This document shows positions 1-8,593 of a stretch of DNA of 18,153 nt, piece by piece. Location: the NCBI GenBank assembly GCA_946479705.1, contig CAMLHI010000015.1, positions 1-18,153 of the forward strand, written 5' to 3'. Source of the DNA: an uncultured Oxalobacteraceae bacterium (GTDB lineage Bacteria > Pseudomonadota > Gammaproteobacteria > Burkholderiales > Burkholderiaceae). Position numbers and translations under genes: made by a program. The notes below the pieces were generated by a model. That model was given only the letters and a program-made list of their open reading frames with translations, made no database searches and was not told the DNA's origin. Position 1 is the first letter of the stretch, and every line of letters begins with the position of its first letter.

Positions 1-821
1 TCGACGAAGCGCTGGCCGTGGGCGATGTGTTCTTCCAGCAGAAATGCTTCGAGCGTATCCGCGCCTATTGCGCAGCCGGCACCACGCTGCTGTTCGTCTC
101 GCACGCCATGGGCGCCGTGTATTCGCTGTGCTCGCGCGCCATTTTGATCAGCGAGGGCAGAATTGCGCTGGACGGCAGCCCGCGCGCTGTCATCGACCTC
201 TACAACGCCCACGTGCTGCACCAGCGCGAAGGCAAGCCGCTGCCGCCGGCCGAAGCCGAGCGCCCCGAAGCGGCGGTGGCCGAGGACATGCCGCCGCCTC
301 CACTGGCGACGGGATCGTTCAGCCATGAAGGCGCCGAACTGACCGCGGTGGGCCTGTTTTCCAATGGCCAGCAGGTCAACACCATCGTCAGCGACCACAT
401 GGCCAGCGTGCGCGCACGGGTGCGCTTCGGCGCCGCCTATGCCGATCCGCATGTGGGCTTCCAGATCCGCAATGCGCGCGGCGAGGCGGTCTTCATGACC
501 AACACCTACTGCATGCGACAGGCGCCCGGCCCGGTGCGCGCCGGCGAGGAAATCACCGTCGAATTTTCCTTCAAGGCGGGCCTGGCGCCGGGCGAATACA
601 CGCTCACCGCCGGGGTGGCCGAAGGCGGCGCCGGCGAAGGCGAATTCCGCTCGACCCTGGCGCGCGTGCAGGACGCGGCCGCCTTCACCGTGCTGCGCAA
701 CCTCGATGCCATCGTCTGGAGCGGCATCTACAATCTCGACCCCGAATGCTCCATCCGGCGCGCCGGCAGCGCGGCGCCCAGCCCGGATGCGGCCGCCACC
801 GTCCTCCCCAGCTCATCATGA
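1..821 (+). CDS. Wzt-like polysaccharide ABC exporter, ATP-binding subunit (5' truncated)
   Basis: This is the C-terminal part of the cytoplasmic ATPase of a polysaccharide or O-antigen ABC exporter. The frame is open from base 3 with no start, so the gene begins outside the window. The first visible residues, DEALAVGD, are the Walker B/D-loop region, and FVSHAM about 30 residues later carries the H-loop histidine. After the ATPase fold ends there is a linker rich in Pro, Glu and Ala. A beta-rich domain of roughly 150 residues follows, resembling the Wzt C-terminal domain that binds the modified end of the glycan. In known systems that domain selects finished chains for export. The stop codon overlaps the ATG of the next gene (ATGA), so the two are probably translationally coupled. 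The Wzm-type permease is not visible and is expected upstream. The family call is firm; the exact glycan is unknown. Confidence 0.85.
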   Translation, partial: DEALAVGDVFFQQKCFERIRAYCAAGTTLLFVSHAMGAVYSLCSRAILISEGRIALDGSPRAVIDLYNAHVLHQREGKPLPPAEAERPEAAVAEDMPPPPLATGSFSHEGAELTAVGLFSNGQQVNTIVSDHMASVRARVRFGAAYADPHVGFQIRNARGEAVFMTNTYCMRQAPGPVRAGEEITVEFSFKAGLAPGEYTLTAGVAEGGAGEGEFRSTLARVQDAAAFTVLRNLDAIVWSGIYNLDPECSIRRAGSAAPSPDAAATVLPSSS

Positions 822-1432
822 AATCGACCGACGTCGTCTGGCAGCGCGCTACCGTCACGCGCCCACGCCGCCAACTGCAGAACGGCCACCGCAGCACCAT
901 CGTCTGGTTCACCGGCCTGTCCGGCGCGGGCAAGTCGACCCTGGCCCATGCCGTCGAGGAACGCCTGCACCGCGATGGCGTGCGCACCTATGTGCTCGAC
1001 GGCGATAATGTGCGCCACGGCCTGTGCGGCGACCTGGGCTTTTCCGATCACGACCGCACCGAAAATATCCGCCGCGTGGGCGAAGCGGCCAAGCTGTTCG
1101 TCGAGGCTGGAATCGTCGTGCTGACCGCCTTCATTTCGCCATTTCGCAGCGACCGCCAGCGCGTGCGCGAGCTGGTGCCGGCGGGCGACTTTATCGAAAT
1201 CTTTTGCCGGTGCCCCGTCGAAGTGTGCGAAACGCGCGACGTGAAAGGCTTGTACGCCAAGGCGCGCGCCGGCCAGATCAAGGAATTTACCGGGATCTCG
1301 TCGCCGTACGAAGCGCCGCTGGCGCCCGAACTGGCGCTCGATACGGCCACTTTCACCCTCGAGGAATCGGTCGAGCAGGTGATCGCCTTGCTGCGGGCCC
1401 ACGGGGTAATCGGACTTGCCGATCAGCTATAA
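818..1432 (+). CDS. cysC: adenylyl-sulfate (APS) kinase
   Basis: Phosphorylates adenylyl sulfate with ATP to make PAPS, the sulfate donor for sulfotransferases and an intermediate of sulfate assimilation. The P-loop GLSGAGKS lies at residues 33-40. It is followed by the family hallmarks [28 protein letters not shown] and GLYAKARAG. The length of 204 residues is normal for a stand-alone CysC. The frame stays open further upstream, but the ATG at 818 is preferred because it overlaps the preceding stop (ATGA) and gives a normal CysC N-terminus. No Shine-Dalgarno is evident, which fits coupling. No cysD, cysN or cysH is in view. Its position directly behind a polysaccharide exporter ATPase suggests PAPS supply for glycan sulfation rather than, or besides, cysteine synthesis. 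That role is an inference. Confidence 0.93.
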   Translation: MKSTDVVWQRATVTRPRRQLQNGHRSTIVWFTGLSGAGKSTLAHAVEERLHRDGVRTYVLDGDNVRHGLCGDLGFSDHDRTENIRRVGEAAKLFVEAGIVVLTAFISPFRSDRQRVRELVPAGDFIEIFCRCPVEVCETRDVKGLYAKARAGQIKEFTGISSPYEAPLAPELALDTATFTLEESVEQVIALLRAHGVIGLADQL

Positions 1433-1433
1433 T
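1428..1433 (+). promoter_or_regulatory. possible -10 element (TATAAT) before the beta-propeller gene
   Basis: A perfect TATAAT straddles the last codon of cysC and lies 29 bases before the ATG at 1463. No convincing -35 hexamer is found at 16-18 bp upstream, so this is only a candidate promoter. If active, it would give the next gene expression independent of cysC. Confidence 0.4.
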
Positions 1434-1462
1434 CGCCGGTTCCCTACCTTGCCACCCGTTCC

Positions 1463-2350
1463 ATGCTCGCACTGCTGACCACCTCGCAATCGTTCCTGCT
1501 CATCGACACCGAAAGCGGCGCTGCCCAAGTCCTCGACCATGGCCGCGGCCTGTACTACGGCATCGCCAGGAGCGGCGAGCATATTTATGTGGCGGCGCGC
1601 AACAGGCTGGTGTCCTCCGATGTGCCGCAAGACCAGGAACGCGGCGAAATCCTGCTGTTCGACCGCGCCCTGCGCCCATGCGGCAGCCTGCAGGCACCCT
1701 TCCCCCTGCGCGACCTGCATGAAATTGCCTGGCATGAGGGCAAGCTCTATGCGACCTGCTCGTTCGACAACCTGATTGCCGTGTACGACGGCCAGCGCTG
1801 GGAAAAGTGGTATCCCCTGGGCGCGGAGGATGCCGGCGACGCCAATCACTTCAATTCCTTCATGTTCGAGCAGGGCCGCATCTGGATCCTGGCCCACAAC
1901 CGCGGGCCGAGCGAGCTGATGGCATTTTCGCTGGCCGACCGCAGCCTGCTCGAGCGCATCGCGCTGGGCCATTGCGGGCACAATATCTGGCGCGAGAACG
2001 GCGAGCTGTTCAGCTGTTCCTCGTCCGAGAGCAGCGTCGTGAGCGAGCGCGGCTTTCGCCTCGAGACCGGCGGCTTTCCGCGCGGCGTGGCTTTCGACGC
2101 GGCCAGCCGCTGCGTTGGGGTGTCGGCGCTGGCCGAACGCAAGGCGCGCGACCTCAACACCGGCAAGCTGGCCGTCTATTCGACCGCCTGGGCGCCGCGC
2201 CACGCGATCGAACTGAGCGACGAAGGACTGGTGCTGGACCTGATGGTGCTGCCGCAAGGCTTCGCGGTCCCGGCGCCCTCGCTGCTGGGCCGGCTGTTCG
2301 GCCGCGCCGCCACGCCGCCGTCGCGCCAATTCGAACGGCAGGAGTTCTGA
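1463..2350 (+). CDS. beta-propeller-like protein of unknown function
   Basis: I do not recognise a named family with confidence. The 295-residue protein has no obvious signal peptide or membrane segment, so it looks cytoplasmic. It is built of repeated strand-turn blades: LLIDTESGAAQVL, YYGIARSGEHIYVAARN, LHEIAWHEGKLYATCS, SFMFEQGRIWILAHN and HNIWRENGELFSCSS. These resemble six- or seven-bladed propellers of the DUF4915/TIGR03032 kind, which often sit in glycan biosynthesis clusters. The C-terminal 25 residues or so are Arg/Pro-rich and look disordered. The ATG at 1463 has no clear Shine-Dalgarno. The gap to cysC is 30 bp and a TATAAT lies within it. A ligand-sensing or glycan-binding role is possible, but nothing in the sequence fixes it. 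Confidence 0.75.
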   Translation: MLALLTTSQSFLLIDTESGAAQVLDHGRGLYYGIARSGEHIYVAARNRLVSSDVPQDQERGEILLFDRALRPCGSLQAPFPLRDLHEIAWHEGKLYATCSFDNLIAVYDGQRWEKWYPLGAEDAGDANHFNSFMFEQGRIWILAHNRGPSELMAFSLADRSLLERIALGHCGHNIWRENGELFSCSSSESSVVSERGFRLETGGFPRGVAFDAASRCVGVSALAERKARDLNTGKLAVYSTAWAPRHAIELSDEGLVLDLMVLPQGFAVPAPSLLGRLFGRAATPPSRQFERQEF

Positions 2351-2371
2351 TCGCCCTGCCGGGCTGCCGTT

Positions 2372-2377
2372 TATAAT
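2372..2377 (+). promoter_or_regulatory. possible -10 element (TATAAT) before trhO
   Basis: A perfect TATAAT lies 33 bases before the preferred ATG of trhO, in the short gap after the propeller gene. The -35 region is poor (TTCTGA is present but 21 bp away). Its position argues against the upstream TTG at 2384 as the start, since the mRNA would then be essentially leaderless. Confidence 0.45.
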
Positions 2378-2410
2378 AGCCCCTTGTCCTCCTTCGCCTT
2401 AGCGTTTCCC

Positions 2411-3298
2411 ATGCAAGCCACCACCGATCACGCCGCGGCCAGCGCCGCCCATGCCAGCCTTGGCCAGCACGTCAACATTGCCGCCTACAAATTCGTCACG
2501 CTCGACAATCTCGAGGAAATGCGCCCGCAATACCAGGCGCTGTGCGCCGAGCTGGGACTCAAGGGCACCATCCTGCTCACGCCGGAAGGCATCAATATGT
2601 TTCTGTCCGGGCCGCGCCCGCGGATCGACCTTTATCTGGCGTGGCTGCGCAGCGATGCGCGCCTGGCCGATATCGAGGTCAAGGAAAGCTATTCGGAAGA
2701 GCAGTCGCACAAGCGCATGCTGGTGAAGATCAAGAAGGAAATCATCACCATGCGCATGCCGGTGATCCAGCCGGAAAAAGGCCGCGCCCCGGCGGTGGCC
2801 GCTGCCACGCTCAAGCGCTGGCTCGACCAGGGCCATGACGACGAGGGCAAGCCGGTCGTGATGATGGAAACCCGCAACGCCTTCGAGGTCGATGTGGGCA
2901 CCTTCACCAACACGCTCGACTACCGCATCGAGAAATTCAGCGAGTTTCCCGAGGTGGCGGCGGCGCACAAGGATGAGTTGAAGAACAAGACCGTGGTCAC
3001 TTTCTGCACCGGCGGCATCCGCTGCGAAAAAGCCGCCATCTACATGAGGAATATCGGCTACGACAGCGTGTACCAGCTCGATGGCGGCATCCTCAAGTAT
3101 TTCGAAGAGGTCGGCGGCGCCCACTACACGGGCGACTGTTTCGTGTTCGATTACCGCACCGCGCTCAATCCCCAGCTTGAACCGAGCGTGACGGTGCAGT
3201 GCTTCGCCTGCCGCGCCGTGGTCACCCCGCGCGAACAGCTCTCGCCCCAGTACGTGTACGGCGAATCGTGCCCGCACTGCGCCAAGACCGCTGATTAA
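2411..3298 (+). CDS. trhO: tRNA uridine(34) hydroxylase, rhodanese family
   Basis: TrhO (formerly YceA) hydroxylates U34 of certain tRNAs, the first step towards 5-oxyacetyl-uridine at the wobble base. The N-terminal part (about residues 15-110) is the UPF0176 acylphosphatase-like domain, with [22 protein letters not shown] and the [14 protein letters not shown] block. The rhodanese domain follows, with the active-site loop [10 protein letters not shown] and its cysteine at residue 199. A C-terminal zinc-ribbon-like tail has CFACR and CPHC. At 295 residues it is somewhat shorter than E. coli TrhO (about 350). The frame is open from a TTG at 2384, but the ATG at 2411 gives a normal N-terminus and leaves room for a leader after the TATAAT. 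It is a housekeeping tRNA enzyme that only happens to sit between envelope genes; the MBOAT gene starts 15 bp downstream. Confidence 0.92.
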   Translation: MQATTDHAAASAAHASLGQHVNIAAYKFVTLDNLEEMRPQYQALCAELGLKGTILLTPEGINMFLSGPRPRIDLYLAWLRSDARLADIEVKESYSEEQSHKRMLVKIKKEIITMRMPVIQPEKGRAPAVAAATLKRWLDQGHDDEGKPVVMMETRNAFEVDVGTFTNTLDYRIEKFSEFPEVAAAHKDELKNKTVVTFCTGGIRCEKAAIYMRNIGYDSVYQLDGGILKYFEEVGGAHYTGDCFVFDYRTALNPQLEPSVTVQCFACRAVVTPREQLSPQYVYGESCPHCAKTAD

Positions 3299-3312
3299 GC
3301 CCAGGGTGGACG

Positions 3313-4689
3313 ATGGTATTTAGTTCGGCCACCTTCCTGTATTTCTTCTTTCCCGCTTTTCTCGGCCTGTATTACCTGCTGCCGTGGAAGAACGCCGTGC
3401 TGCTCCTTGCCAGCCTGGTGTTTTACGCCTGGGGCGAGCCGCGCTTCGTGCCGCTGCTGCTGGCCTCGGCGCTGCTCAACTACAGTGCCGGCCGCCTGAT
3501 CTTCCGGGCCACGCGCCATCGTCTGCACTGGCTGTGGGCCGGGGTGGCCGGCAACCTCGCCCTGCTGCTGTATTTCAAATACGCCGGCTTCGCGGTGGCC
3601 TCGCTCAACCAGCTGGGCGCGGGCTTGCCGATGCCGCACATCGTGCTGCCGCTGGGGATCTCGTTCTTTACCTTCCAGGGCATTTCCTACCTGGTCGATG
3701 TGTACCGCGGCACCATCGCCGCCCAATCGAGCTTTGTCACGTTCGCCATGTACAAGGCCATGTTCCCGCAATTGATCGCCGGGCCGATCGTGCGCTACAG
3801 CCAGATTGCCGCCGACATCGGCCAGCGCGAAATCGGCAATGCGCGGGTGCTGCGCGGCTTGTACCAGTTCATCATCGGCCTGGCGCAAAAGGTCTTGATC
3901 GCCAATAGCGTGGCGCTGGGGGCGGACCGCCTGTTCGCGGCCGATCCGGCGCAACTGGGCGCGGGTGCGGCATGGATCGGCATTGCCTGCTATGCGGTGC
4001 AGATCCTGTACGATTTCAGCGGCTACAGCAATATGGCGATCGGCATCGGCCACATGATCGGCTTTACTTACCCGCCCAATTTCGACCGCCCGTATGCGGC
4101 CCGTTCGCTGAGCGACTTCTGGCGCCGCTGGCATATGAGCCTGTCGAGCTGGTTCCGCGACTATGTCTACGTGCCGCTGGGCGGCAACCGCGTCTCGCCG
4201 GCGCGCACCTATGTGAATCTGGCCCTGGTGTTTTTCCTGTGCGGGCTGTGGCATGGCGCCGCCTGGACCTTCGTGCTGTGGGGCCTGTGGCACGGGGCCT
4301 TCCTGATCGCCGAACGGCTTGGCCTGCGCCGCCTGCTGGACGCCTTGCCCGGACCGCTGGCCCAGGCTTACACCTTGCTGGTGGTGCTGACCGGCTGGGT
4401 GTGGTTCCGGGCCGACAGCGTGCCGCACGCGCTGGCCTACCTGCGCGCCATGGCCGGGCTGCAGCACGCCGCGCCCTACGCCCACCCGTGGCAGCTGGAC
4501 CTGTCGGCGTCGGCCGCGCTGGCGCTGGTGGCCGGCCTGCTGCTGGCCCTGCCGCGCCGCCTGCCATCGGTGCCGGCCGGTATCCTGGCGACGGCCCTGC
4601 GCACGGGCGCCGCCGCCGCCCTGATGCTGCTGTCGGCCGCCAGCCTGGCGAGCGGCACCTACAATCCTTTCATTTACTTCCGCTTCTGA
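3313..4689 (+). CDS. MBOAT family O-acyltransferase (AlgI-like)
   Basis: An integral inner-membrane protein of the membrane-bound O-acyltransferase family. It is thought to pass acetyl groups from a cytoplasmic donor across the membrane to a periplasmic partner that modifies a polysaccharide. The 458 residues contain about ten hydrophobic segments. The N-terminus, with FVSSATFLYFFFPAFLGLYYLLP-type character, is typical of AlgI/PatA relatives. The signature DFWRRWHMSLSSWFRDY lies near residues 270-286. GLWHGAAW places the likely catalytic histidine at 314, with a second WHG at 327. An AGGGTGGA stretch just before the ATG at 3313 serves as the ribosome binding site. The stop overlaps the start of the downstream SGNH gene by one base (TGATG), the usual MBOAT-SGNH pairing. 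The substrate is probably the glycan exported by the neighbouring ABC system; that is inferred from position. Confidence 0.93.
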   Translation: MVFSSATFLYFFFPAFLGLYYLLPWKNAVLLLASLVFYAWGEPRFVPLLLASALLNYSAGRLIFRATRHRLHWLWAGVAGNLALLLYFKYAGFAVASLNQLGAGLPMPHIVLPLGISFFTFQGISYLVDVYRGTIAAQSSFVTFAMYKAMFPQLIAGPIVRYSQIAADIGQREIGNARVLRGLYQFIIGLAQKVLIANSVALGADRLFAADPAQLGAGAAWIGIACYAVQILYDFSGYSNMAIGIGHMIGFTYPPNFDRPYAARSLSDFWRRWHMSLSSWFRDYVYVPLGGNRVSPARTYVNLALVFFLCGLWHGAAWTFVLWGLWHGAFLIAERLGLRRLLDALPGPLAQAYTLLVVLTGWVWFRADSVPHALAYLRAMAGLQHAAPYAHPWQLDLSASAALALVAGLLLALPRRLPSVPAGILATALRTGAAAALMLLSAASLASGTYNPFIYFRF

Positions 4690-5882
4690 TGAAGACCACC
4701 CTGTCCTGGCTGCGCTCGCATGCCATCCACCTGCTGGTGGTGGCCGGGTTCGGCGCCCCGGCATTGCTGGCCGGGACCGCAGGCATCGCGGAAAACCGCG
4801 TCCTGGCCCCGGTGCCGGAGTTCAGCCAGGCCGGCCTGATGGGCTATCCCCGGCTTCTGGACGCCTGGATCGACGACCACTTCGGCTGGCGCGCCGAGCT
4901 GATCGCGCTGAACACGCGCCTGCGCTATCGCTTTCTGCGTGAATTTCCCACCGTTCAGGTCATCGCGGGACGCCACGGCCGCCTGTACATGGCCGCGCAC
5001 AATACCAAGGATGCGCCCTACGCGGCCATCACCAATGTGTGCGGACCCGGGCCGGTCTACGACGGCGTGGCGGTGGCGGCAGGCTTTATCGACAGGCTGT
5101 TCGGCACCCTGCGCGCGCGCGGCTTCGCGCCCTATATGCTGATCGTGCCATCGGCGCCAGTGGTCGAATTCCAGGACTTGCCGGTGTGGCTGACGCGGCG
5201 CTGCGCGGGCGAACGCACTCCGGTGGCGGACGTGCTCGATTCGCCCCTGCTGGACGGCGCCACCCGCGCCCGGGTGCGCTACCCGCTGCGCGAAATGCGC
5301 GCCTGGCGCGGCAACAACGCCCTGTATCCGCGCCACTGGTTTCACTGGTCGGGAACCGGCCTGGCCCAGGTGGTCGAGCTGAGCATGCCGGGCCTGTACG
5401 GCAGCGCGCCGCCGCCGGCGCCGCCCCTGCCAAGCCGTACCGACGAGAGCATTTCCGATATCAGCCACCTGTTCAACGGGATCCGCTTGAGCGGGCCGGT
5501 GACGACTCCGGATCTGGCCGCGGCCGGCATCGCCGCCTGTTACGGTACGGCCTGCTTTCCGGAATTCGGCGCCAGCGCGGCCGACAAGCTCAAGGATGTA
5601 TCGCGCATGCGCAATCCGGCCGCGCCCATCCGGCGCCGCCTGCTGATCCTGTCGGATTCGTTCGGCGCGAAGATTTCAGGCTGGTATGCGCGCTACTACG
5701 CAGAGGTGGAACAGGTGGCGGGCAACGATCTGCCGCGCCTGGATGCGGCCGAGGCGGCCAGGGTGCGCGAGGTATTGCTGCGCGCGCCGGGCGATACCGA
5801 TCTGCTGATCCTGTATCACGACGGCGCGGCCATTCACAAGGCGATCCGGCGCGGCTTGCAACCGCTGCTGGAATCGCCCTAG
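4689..5882 (+). CDS. AlgJ/AlgX-like SGNH-hydrolase-type protein, putative periplasmic glycan O-acetyltransferase
   Basis: Probable periplasmic partner of the MBOAT protein, transferring acetyl to sugar hydroxyls. An uncleaved signal or anchor segment spans about residues 12-33. Family features follow in order: DDHFGWRAELIALN near residue 60, the VIAGRHGRLYM block near residue 95, the region with RHWFHWSGTG at 215-224, and LILSDSFGAK with the expected nucleophile Ser324. In AlgJ/AlgX the general base is a D-x-H motif; here the matching stretch is W217-F218-H219, so the Asp is absent while His and Ser remain. The protein has 397 residues, close to family size. The start overlaps the MBOAT stop (TGATG), so translation is coupled. 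It ends four bases from the stop codon of the convergent tolC-like gene with no hairpin between them. The family call is good; full catalytic competence is uncertain. Confidence 0.82.
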   Translation: MKTTLSWLRSHAIHLLVVAGFGAPALLAGTAGIAENRVLAPVPEFSQAGLMGYPRLLDAWIDDHFGWRAELIALNTRLRYRFLREFPTVQVIAGRHGRLYMAAHNTKDAPYAAITNVCGPGPVYDGVAVAAGFIDRLFGTLRARGFAPYMLIVPSAPVVEFQDLPVWLTRRCAGERTPVADVLDSPLLDGATRARVRYPLREMRAWRGNNALYPRHWFHWSGTGLAQVVELSMPGLYGSAPPPAPPLPSRTDESISDISHLFNGIRLSGPVTTPDLAAAGIAACYGTACFPEFGASAADKLKDVSRMRNPAAPIRRRLLILSDSFGAKISGWYARYYAEVEQVAGNDLPRLDAAEAARVREVLLRAPGDTDLLILYHDGAAIHKAIRRGLQPLLESP

Positions 5883-5886
5883 ACGT

Positions 5887-7233
5887 CTAGCGGAACAGGC
5901 TACTGATGTCCTGCACCGCACCATCGCCGAGGTTGCCGGCGGCGGCGCGCAGGCGCAACAGCGCCATCAAATAATTGTAGCGGGCCTGGGCAAGATCGCG
6001 CTGTACGGTACTCAGCTGCTGCTGGGCGGTCAGCAGATCGAGATTGATGCGCACGCCACCCTTGATGCTTTGCTCCGTTGCCTTAATCAGCAGCTGGCCG
6101 GAAGCCACCGCTTTTTCAAGCGCGGCAAGCCGCGCCGTGCTGCTCACGGCGGTACTGTGCGCCCTGCGCAATTCCTGCAATACCTTGTCGGTGCGCGCGT
6201 CCAGCTCGGCCTTCGCGCGCTCGTGACCGGCCACAGCCTGGCGGGTGACTGCGCTGACCTGCCCGCCCGAATAAAGCGGCACATTCAGTTGCACGCCCAC
6301 GGAACGGTTCAGGGTCGCCTGGTTGTAGGTATTGATGGTTTCGGCGTTGTTTTTGCTGTAAGCGGCCACCAGATCGATCCGGGGCGCGTGGCCCGCCTGC
6401 GCCTTCTGGATTTCCAGACGCGCGACTTCCACCGCCAGTTGCGCCGCCTTGAGTTCATTGTTATTGCTCAGGGCGATAGCGCGCCACTCTTCGTAGCTGC
6501 CCGGTAGCAGAGCCGGTGGACGAAAGGGCGTCGCCAAGGATTGCAAATGGCCAGGGTCCATGCCGATCAGCGCTTCGAGCGTGTTGCGGTTCACAGTCAG
6601 CGTGTCCTGGGCCTCCAGCACGGATGCTTCGGCCTGATCCAGGCGCGCGGCCGTTTCCAGCATATCGGTACGGGTTCCCTCGCCTTTTTCGAACAGATGG
6701 GCGTTGACCTTGGATTGTTCGGCATAGGTGTCGCGCTGCACCTTGACCAGGCCGAGCGTGTCCTCTGCCAGCAGGGCCTCGAGATACGCGCCGGCGACGC
6801 GCAGCACCATCTCGCCACCGCGCGTGCCGAACACGGCTTCGCTCTGTTCGGTCTGCAGCTTGCCCTGGCGATAGCGGGCCACCGCTTCCAGATTCAGGAG
6901 CGGCTGGCGCAGCTGCAGCGCGGCCGAGCGACTGATGTACTCGGGATGGGTGACGACATCCTTCCCGGTGCTGAGCGCCGTGGTCAGGTCGGAACGGTTG
7001 CGGTTTGCGCTGTAGTTGATGCCCAGGCTGGGCAGCAGCGCCGCCCGGCCGAGCGTCGCGCTTTCCTTGCCCATTTCGTTGTCGAAGTACCCCATGCGGT
7101 AAGTGGGGTCGTTGCGGCGGGCCGCATCGAGCGCCTCCTGAAAGGTGACGGCGCCCGCCCCGCTGCCGTATGCGGCCAGCAGCAGTGCGGGTATCAGCTT
7201 CCAGGCGAGCCGGCGAATGGTGATCGTAGCCAT
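5887..7233 (-). CDS. TolC-family outer-membrane channel of the type I secretion system
   Basis: Outer-membrane and periplasmic channel through which the unfolded substrate leaves the cell. A signal peptide ends near residue 28 (hydrophobic core LIPALLLAAYG, then GAGA before VTFQEAL). The mature part starts with the typical FQEALDAARRNDPTY and has two repeats of the outer-membrane efflux protein domain, seen in the duplicated LxxAxxRY/LxAAQxAVExAR-type helices. The second half has GVQLNVPLYSGGQ and the closing INLDLLTAQQQL block. At 448 residues it matches PrtF/TolC of dedicated secretion systems. An AGGAG lies four bases before the ATG, inside the end of the hlyD-like gene, whose stop overlaps this start by one base (TAATG). 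It is the last gene of the operon. Confidence 0.93.
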   Translation of the reverse strand: MATITIRRLAWKLIPALLLAAYGSGAGAVTFQEALDAARRNDPTYRMGYFDNEMGKESATLGRAALLPSLGINYSANRNRSDLTTALSTGKDVVTHPEYISRSAALQLRQPLLNLEAVARYRQGKLQTEQSEAVFGTRGGEMVLRVAGAYLEALLAEDTLGLVKVQRDTYAEQSKVNAHLFEKGEGTRTDMLETAARLDQAEASVLEAQDTLTVNRNTLEALIGMDPGHLQSLATPFRPPALLPGSYEEWRAIALSNNNELKAAQLAVEVARLEIQKAQAGHAPRIDLVAAYSKNNAETINTYNQATLNRSVGVQLNVPLYSGGQVSAVTRQAVAGHERAKAELDARTDKVLQELRRAHSTAVSSTARLAALEKAVASGQLLIKATEQSIKGGVRINLDLLTAQQQLSTVQRDLAQARYNYLMALLRLRAAAGNLGDGAVQDISSLFR

Positions 7234-8591
7234 TACTCCTCGCTCATCGACGTTTTTGCACGATCGAAAATCGGCTTGAGCAGGTAGCTCATCATGGTGC
7301 GTTCACCGGTCTTGACGAACAGTTCCACCGGCATGCCGGACTGCGCGACCATTTTCTTATTCGCCATCATCTTGGCTCCCTCCGCGCTCACCCGTGCGCG
7401 CACCTTGTAATAGGCAAAGCCGGTGCGTTCGTCGACCGTGCGGTCGGCCGAGACCTGGGTCAGCACGCCAGGGATATGGGGCGTGCTGTTGGTGTTGAAT
7501 GCCGAAAAAATCAGCTCAACCGGCAGACCGGGGTGCACCCTGTCGATCAGGTTGACCGGCAATTGTCCTTCGACGATCAAAGGATCGTCCGCTGGCACCA
7601 CGTCCATCAGGCGAAAGCCGGCCGGCACCACGCCGCCGCGGGTATAGACCGCCAAGCCGACCACAACGCCGTTGACGGGCGACTTGACGTCCACGCTGGC
7701 CACGTCGAAATCCTGCGCGGTCAGGCGATGGGATAGCGCCTCGGCTTCGCGCTGGACATCGGACAGTTGCGAGCGCACTTCCTTCTGGTAATCCTGGCGC
7801 CGCTGCATGCCGCGCAGGCTAATCTCCAGCACTTGCTGGCGCGTGCGTCCCAGGTTGCCGGTATCTTCGGAAATCGAGCCGTTGATCTGCGCATAGGTCC
7901 GCTCCAGTTCGAGCAGGCGGCTGCGCGCCACATAGCCTTCCTTGGCCAGTTCACGCGTATTGTCGAGCTGCTCCTTGAGGAACTTGAGCTGTTCCTTCTT
8001 GCTGTCGCGCGACTCTTCCACGCCACGCGCCTGCAGCTTCAAGCCGGCGATACTCTGCTCCATGCCGGCCAGTTCGTTCTGCAAGGACGATTGGCGCGAC
8101 GTGAATAACTGGCGCTGCAGTTCCATCGCCTCGGCCACATGCGGATCGCTCTTGTTTTTGAGCAGTTCCGCGGAAAAGGATGGCGCTTTCGCACCGTCGC
8201 GTTCGGCCAGCAGGCGCGCTTCCATGGCGCGGGCAGTGTAGTACTGGCCGCGCGACATGTCGGCCTGTGCTTTGACCTGGACGTTGTTCATACGCACCAG
8301 CACCTGTCCCGCCTTGACCTGGTCGCCATCCTTGACCAAGATATCTTGCACCACGCCGCCAGGCTGGTATTGCACGCTCTGACGGTTCATTTCCTTGGCG
8401 ACCGTACCGGACATGGGCACACCCTTGTCGAGTGGGGCGAACAGCGCCCATAGCAAAAATCCCCCCATGCCGAGAATGACGACCAGCCAGCCCAGCCGGC
8501 TATAACGGCTCGCATCGGTATCGACGGTCAGCGGTGCGACATCGTGAGCAATCACCTCGGTGGCTTGCTCCCTTGCTTTAACAATGTTCAT
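7233..8591 (-). CDS. HlyD/PrtE-family periplasmic adaptor of the type I secretion system
   Basis: Membrane fusion protein that links the inner-membrane ABC transporter to the TolC-type channel. After a short cytoplasmic tail there is one membrane segment (about residues 33-52, WLVVILGMGGFLLWALFAP). A biotinyl-lipoyl-like half-motif follows (PGGVVQDILVKDGDQVKAGQVL). Then comes a long alpha-helical coiled-coil section (about residues 130-270, rich in Gln, Glu and Arg), the second lipoyl half (DVKSPVNGVVVGLAVYTRGGVV) and a C-terminal beta-barrel region. Two ATGs two codons apart are possible. The first (8597) overlaps the upstream stop (ATGA) but has AGGA directly against it. The second (8591) has the same AGGA six bases away and is chosen here. 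Size and order fit the PrtDEF/RsaDEF class. Confidence 0.93.
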   Translation of the reverse strand: MNIVKAREQATEVIAHDVAPLTVDTDASRYSRLGWLVVILGMGGFLLWALFAPLDKGVPMSGTVAKEMNRQSVQYQPGGVVQDILVKDGDQVKAGQVLVRMNNVQVKAQADMSRGQYYTARAMEARLLAERDGAKAPSFSAELLKNKSDPHVAEAMELQRQLFTSRQSSLQNELAGMEQSIAGLKLQARGVEESRDSKKEQLKFLKEQLDNTRELAKEGYVARSRLLELERTYAQINGSISEDTGNLGRTRQQVLEISLRGMQRRQDYQKEVRSQLSDVQREAEALSHRLTAQDFDVASVDVKSPVNGVVVGLAVYTRGGVVPAGFRLMDVVPADDPLIVEGQLPVNLIDRVHPGLPVELIFSAFNTNSTPHIPGVLTQVSADRTVDERTGFAYYKVRARVSAEGAKMMANKKMVAQSGMPVELFVKTGERTMMSYLLKPIFDRAKTSMSEE

Positions 8592-8593
8592 AT

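Noticed and set aside
746..817. Upstream extension of cysC into the exporter ATPase gene
   Set aside because: The extra residues are the ATPase gene read in another frame and match no CysC. The ATGA overlap at 818 is the natural start.
2384..2410. TTG start at 2384 for trhO
   Set aside because: It lies only seven bases after the TATAAT and would be nearly leaderless. The ATG at 2411 fits the family N-terminus.
5881..5888. Palindrome AGACGTCT at the junction of the convergent AlgJ-like and TolC-like genes
   Set aside because: Only eight bases, no loop and no T run. It cannot be a terminator and may be chance.
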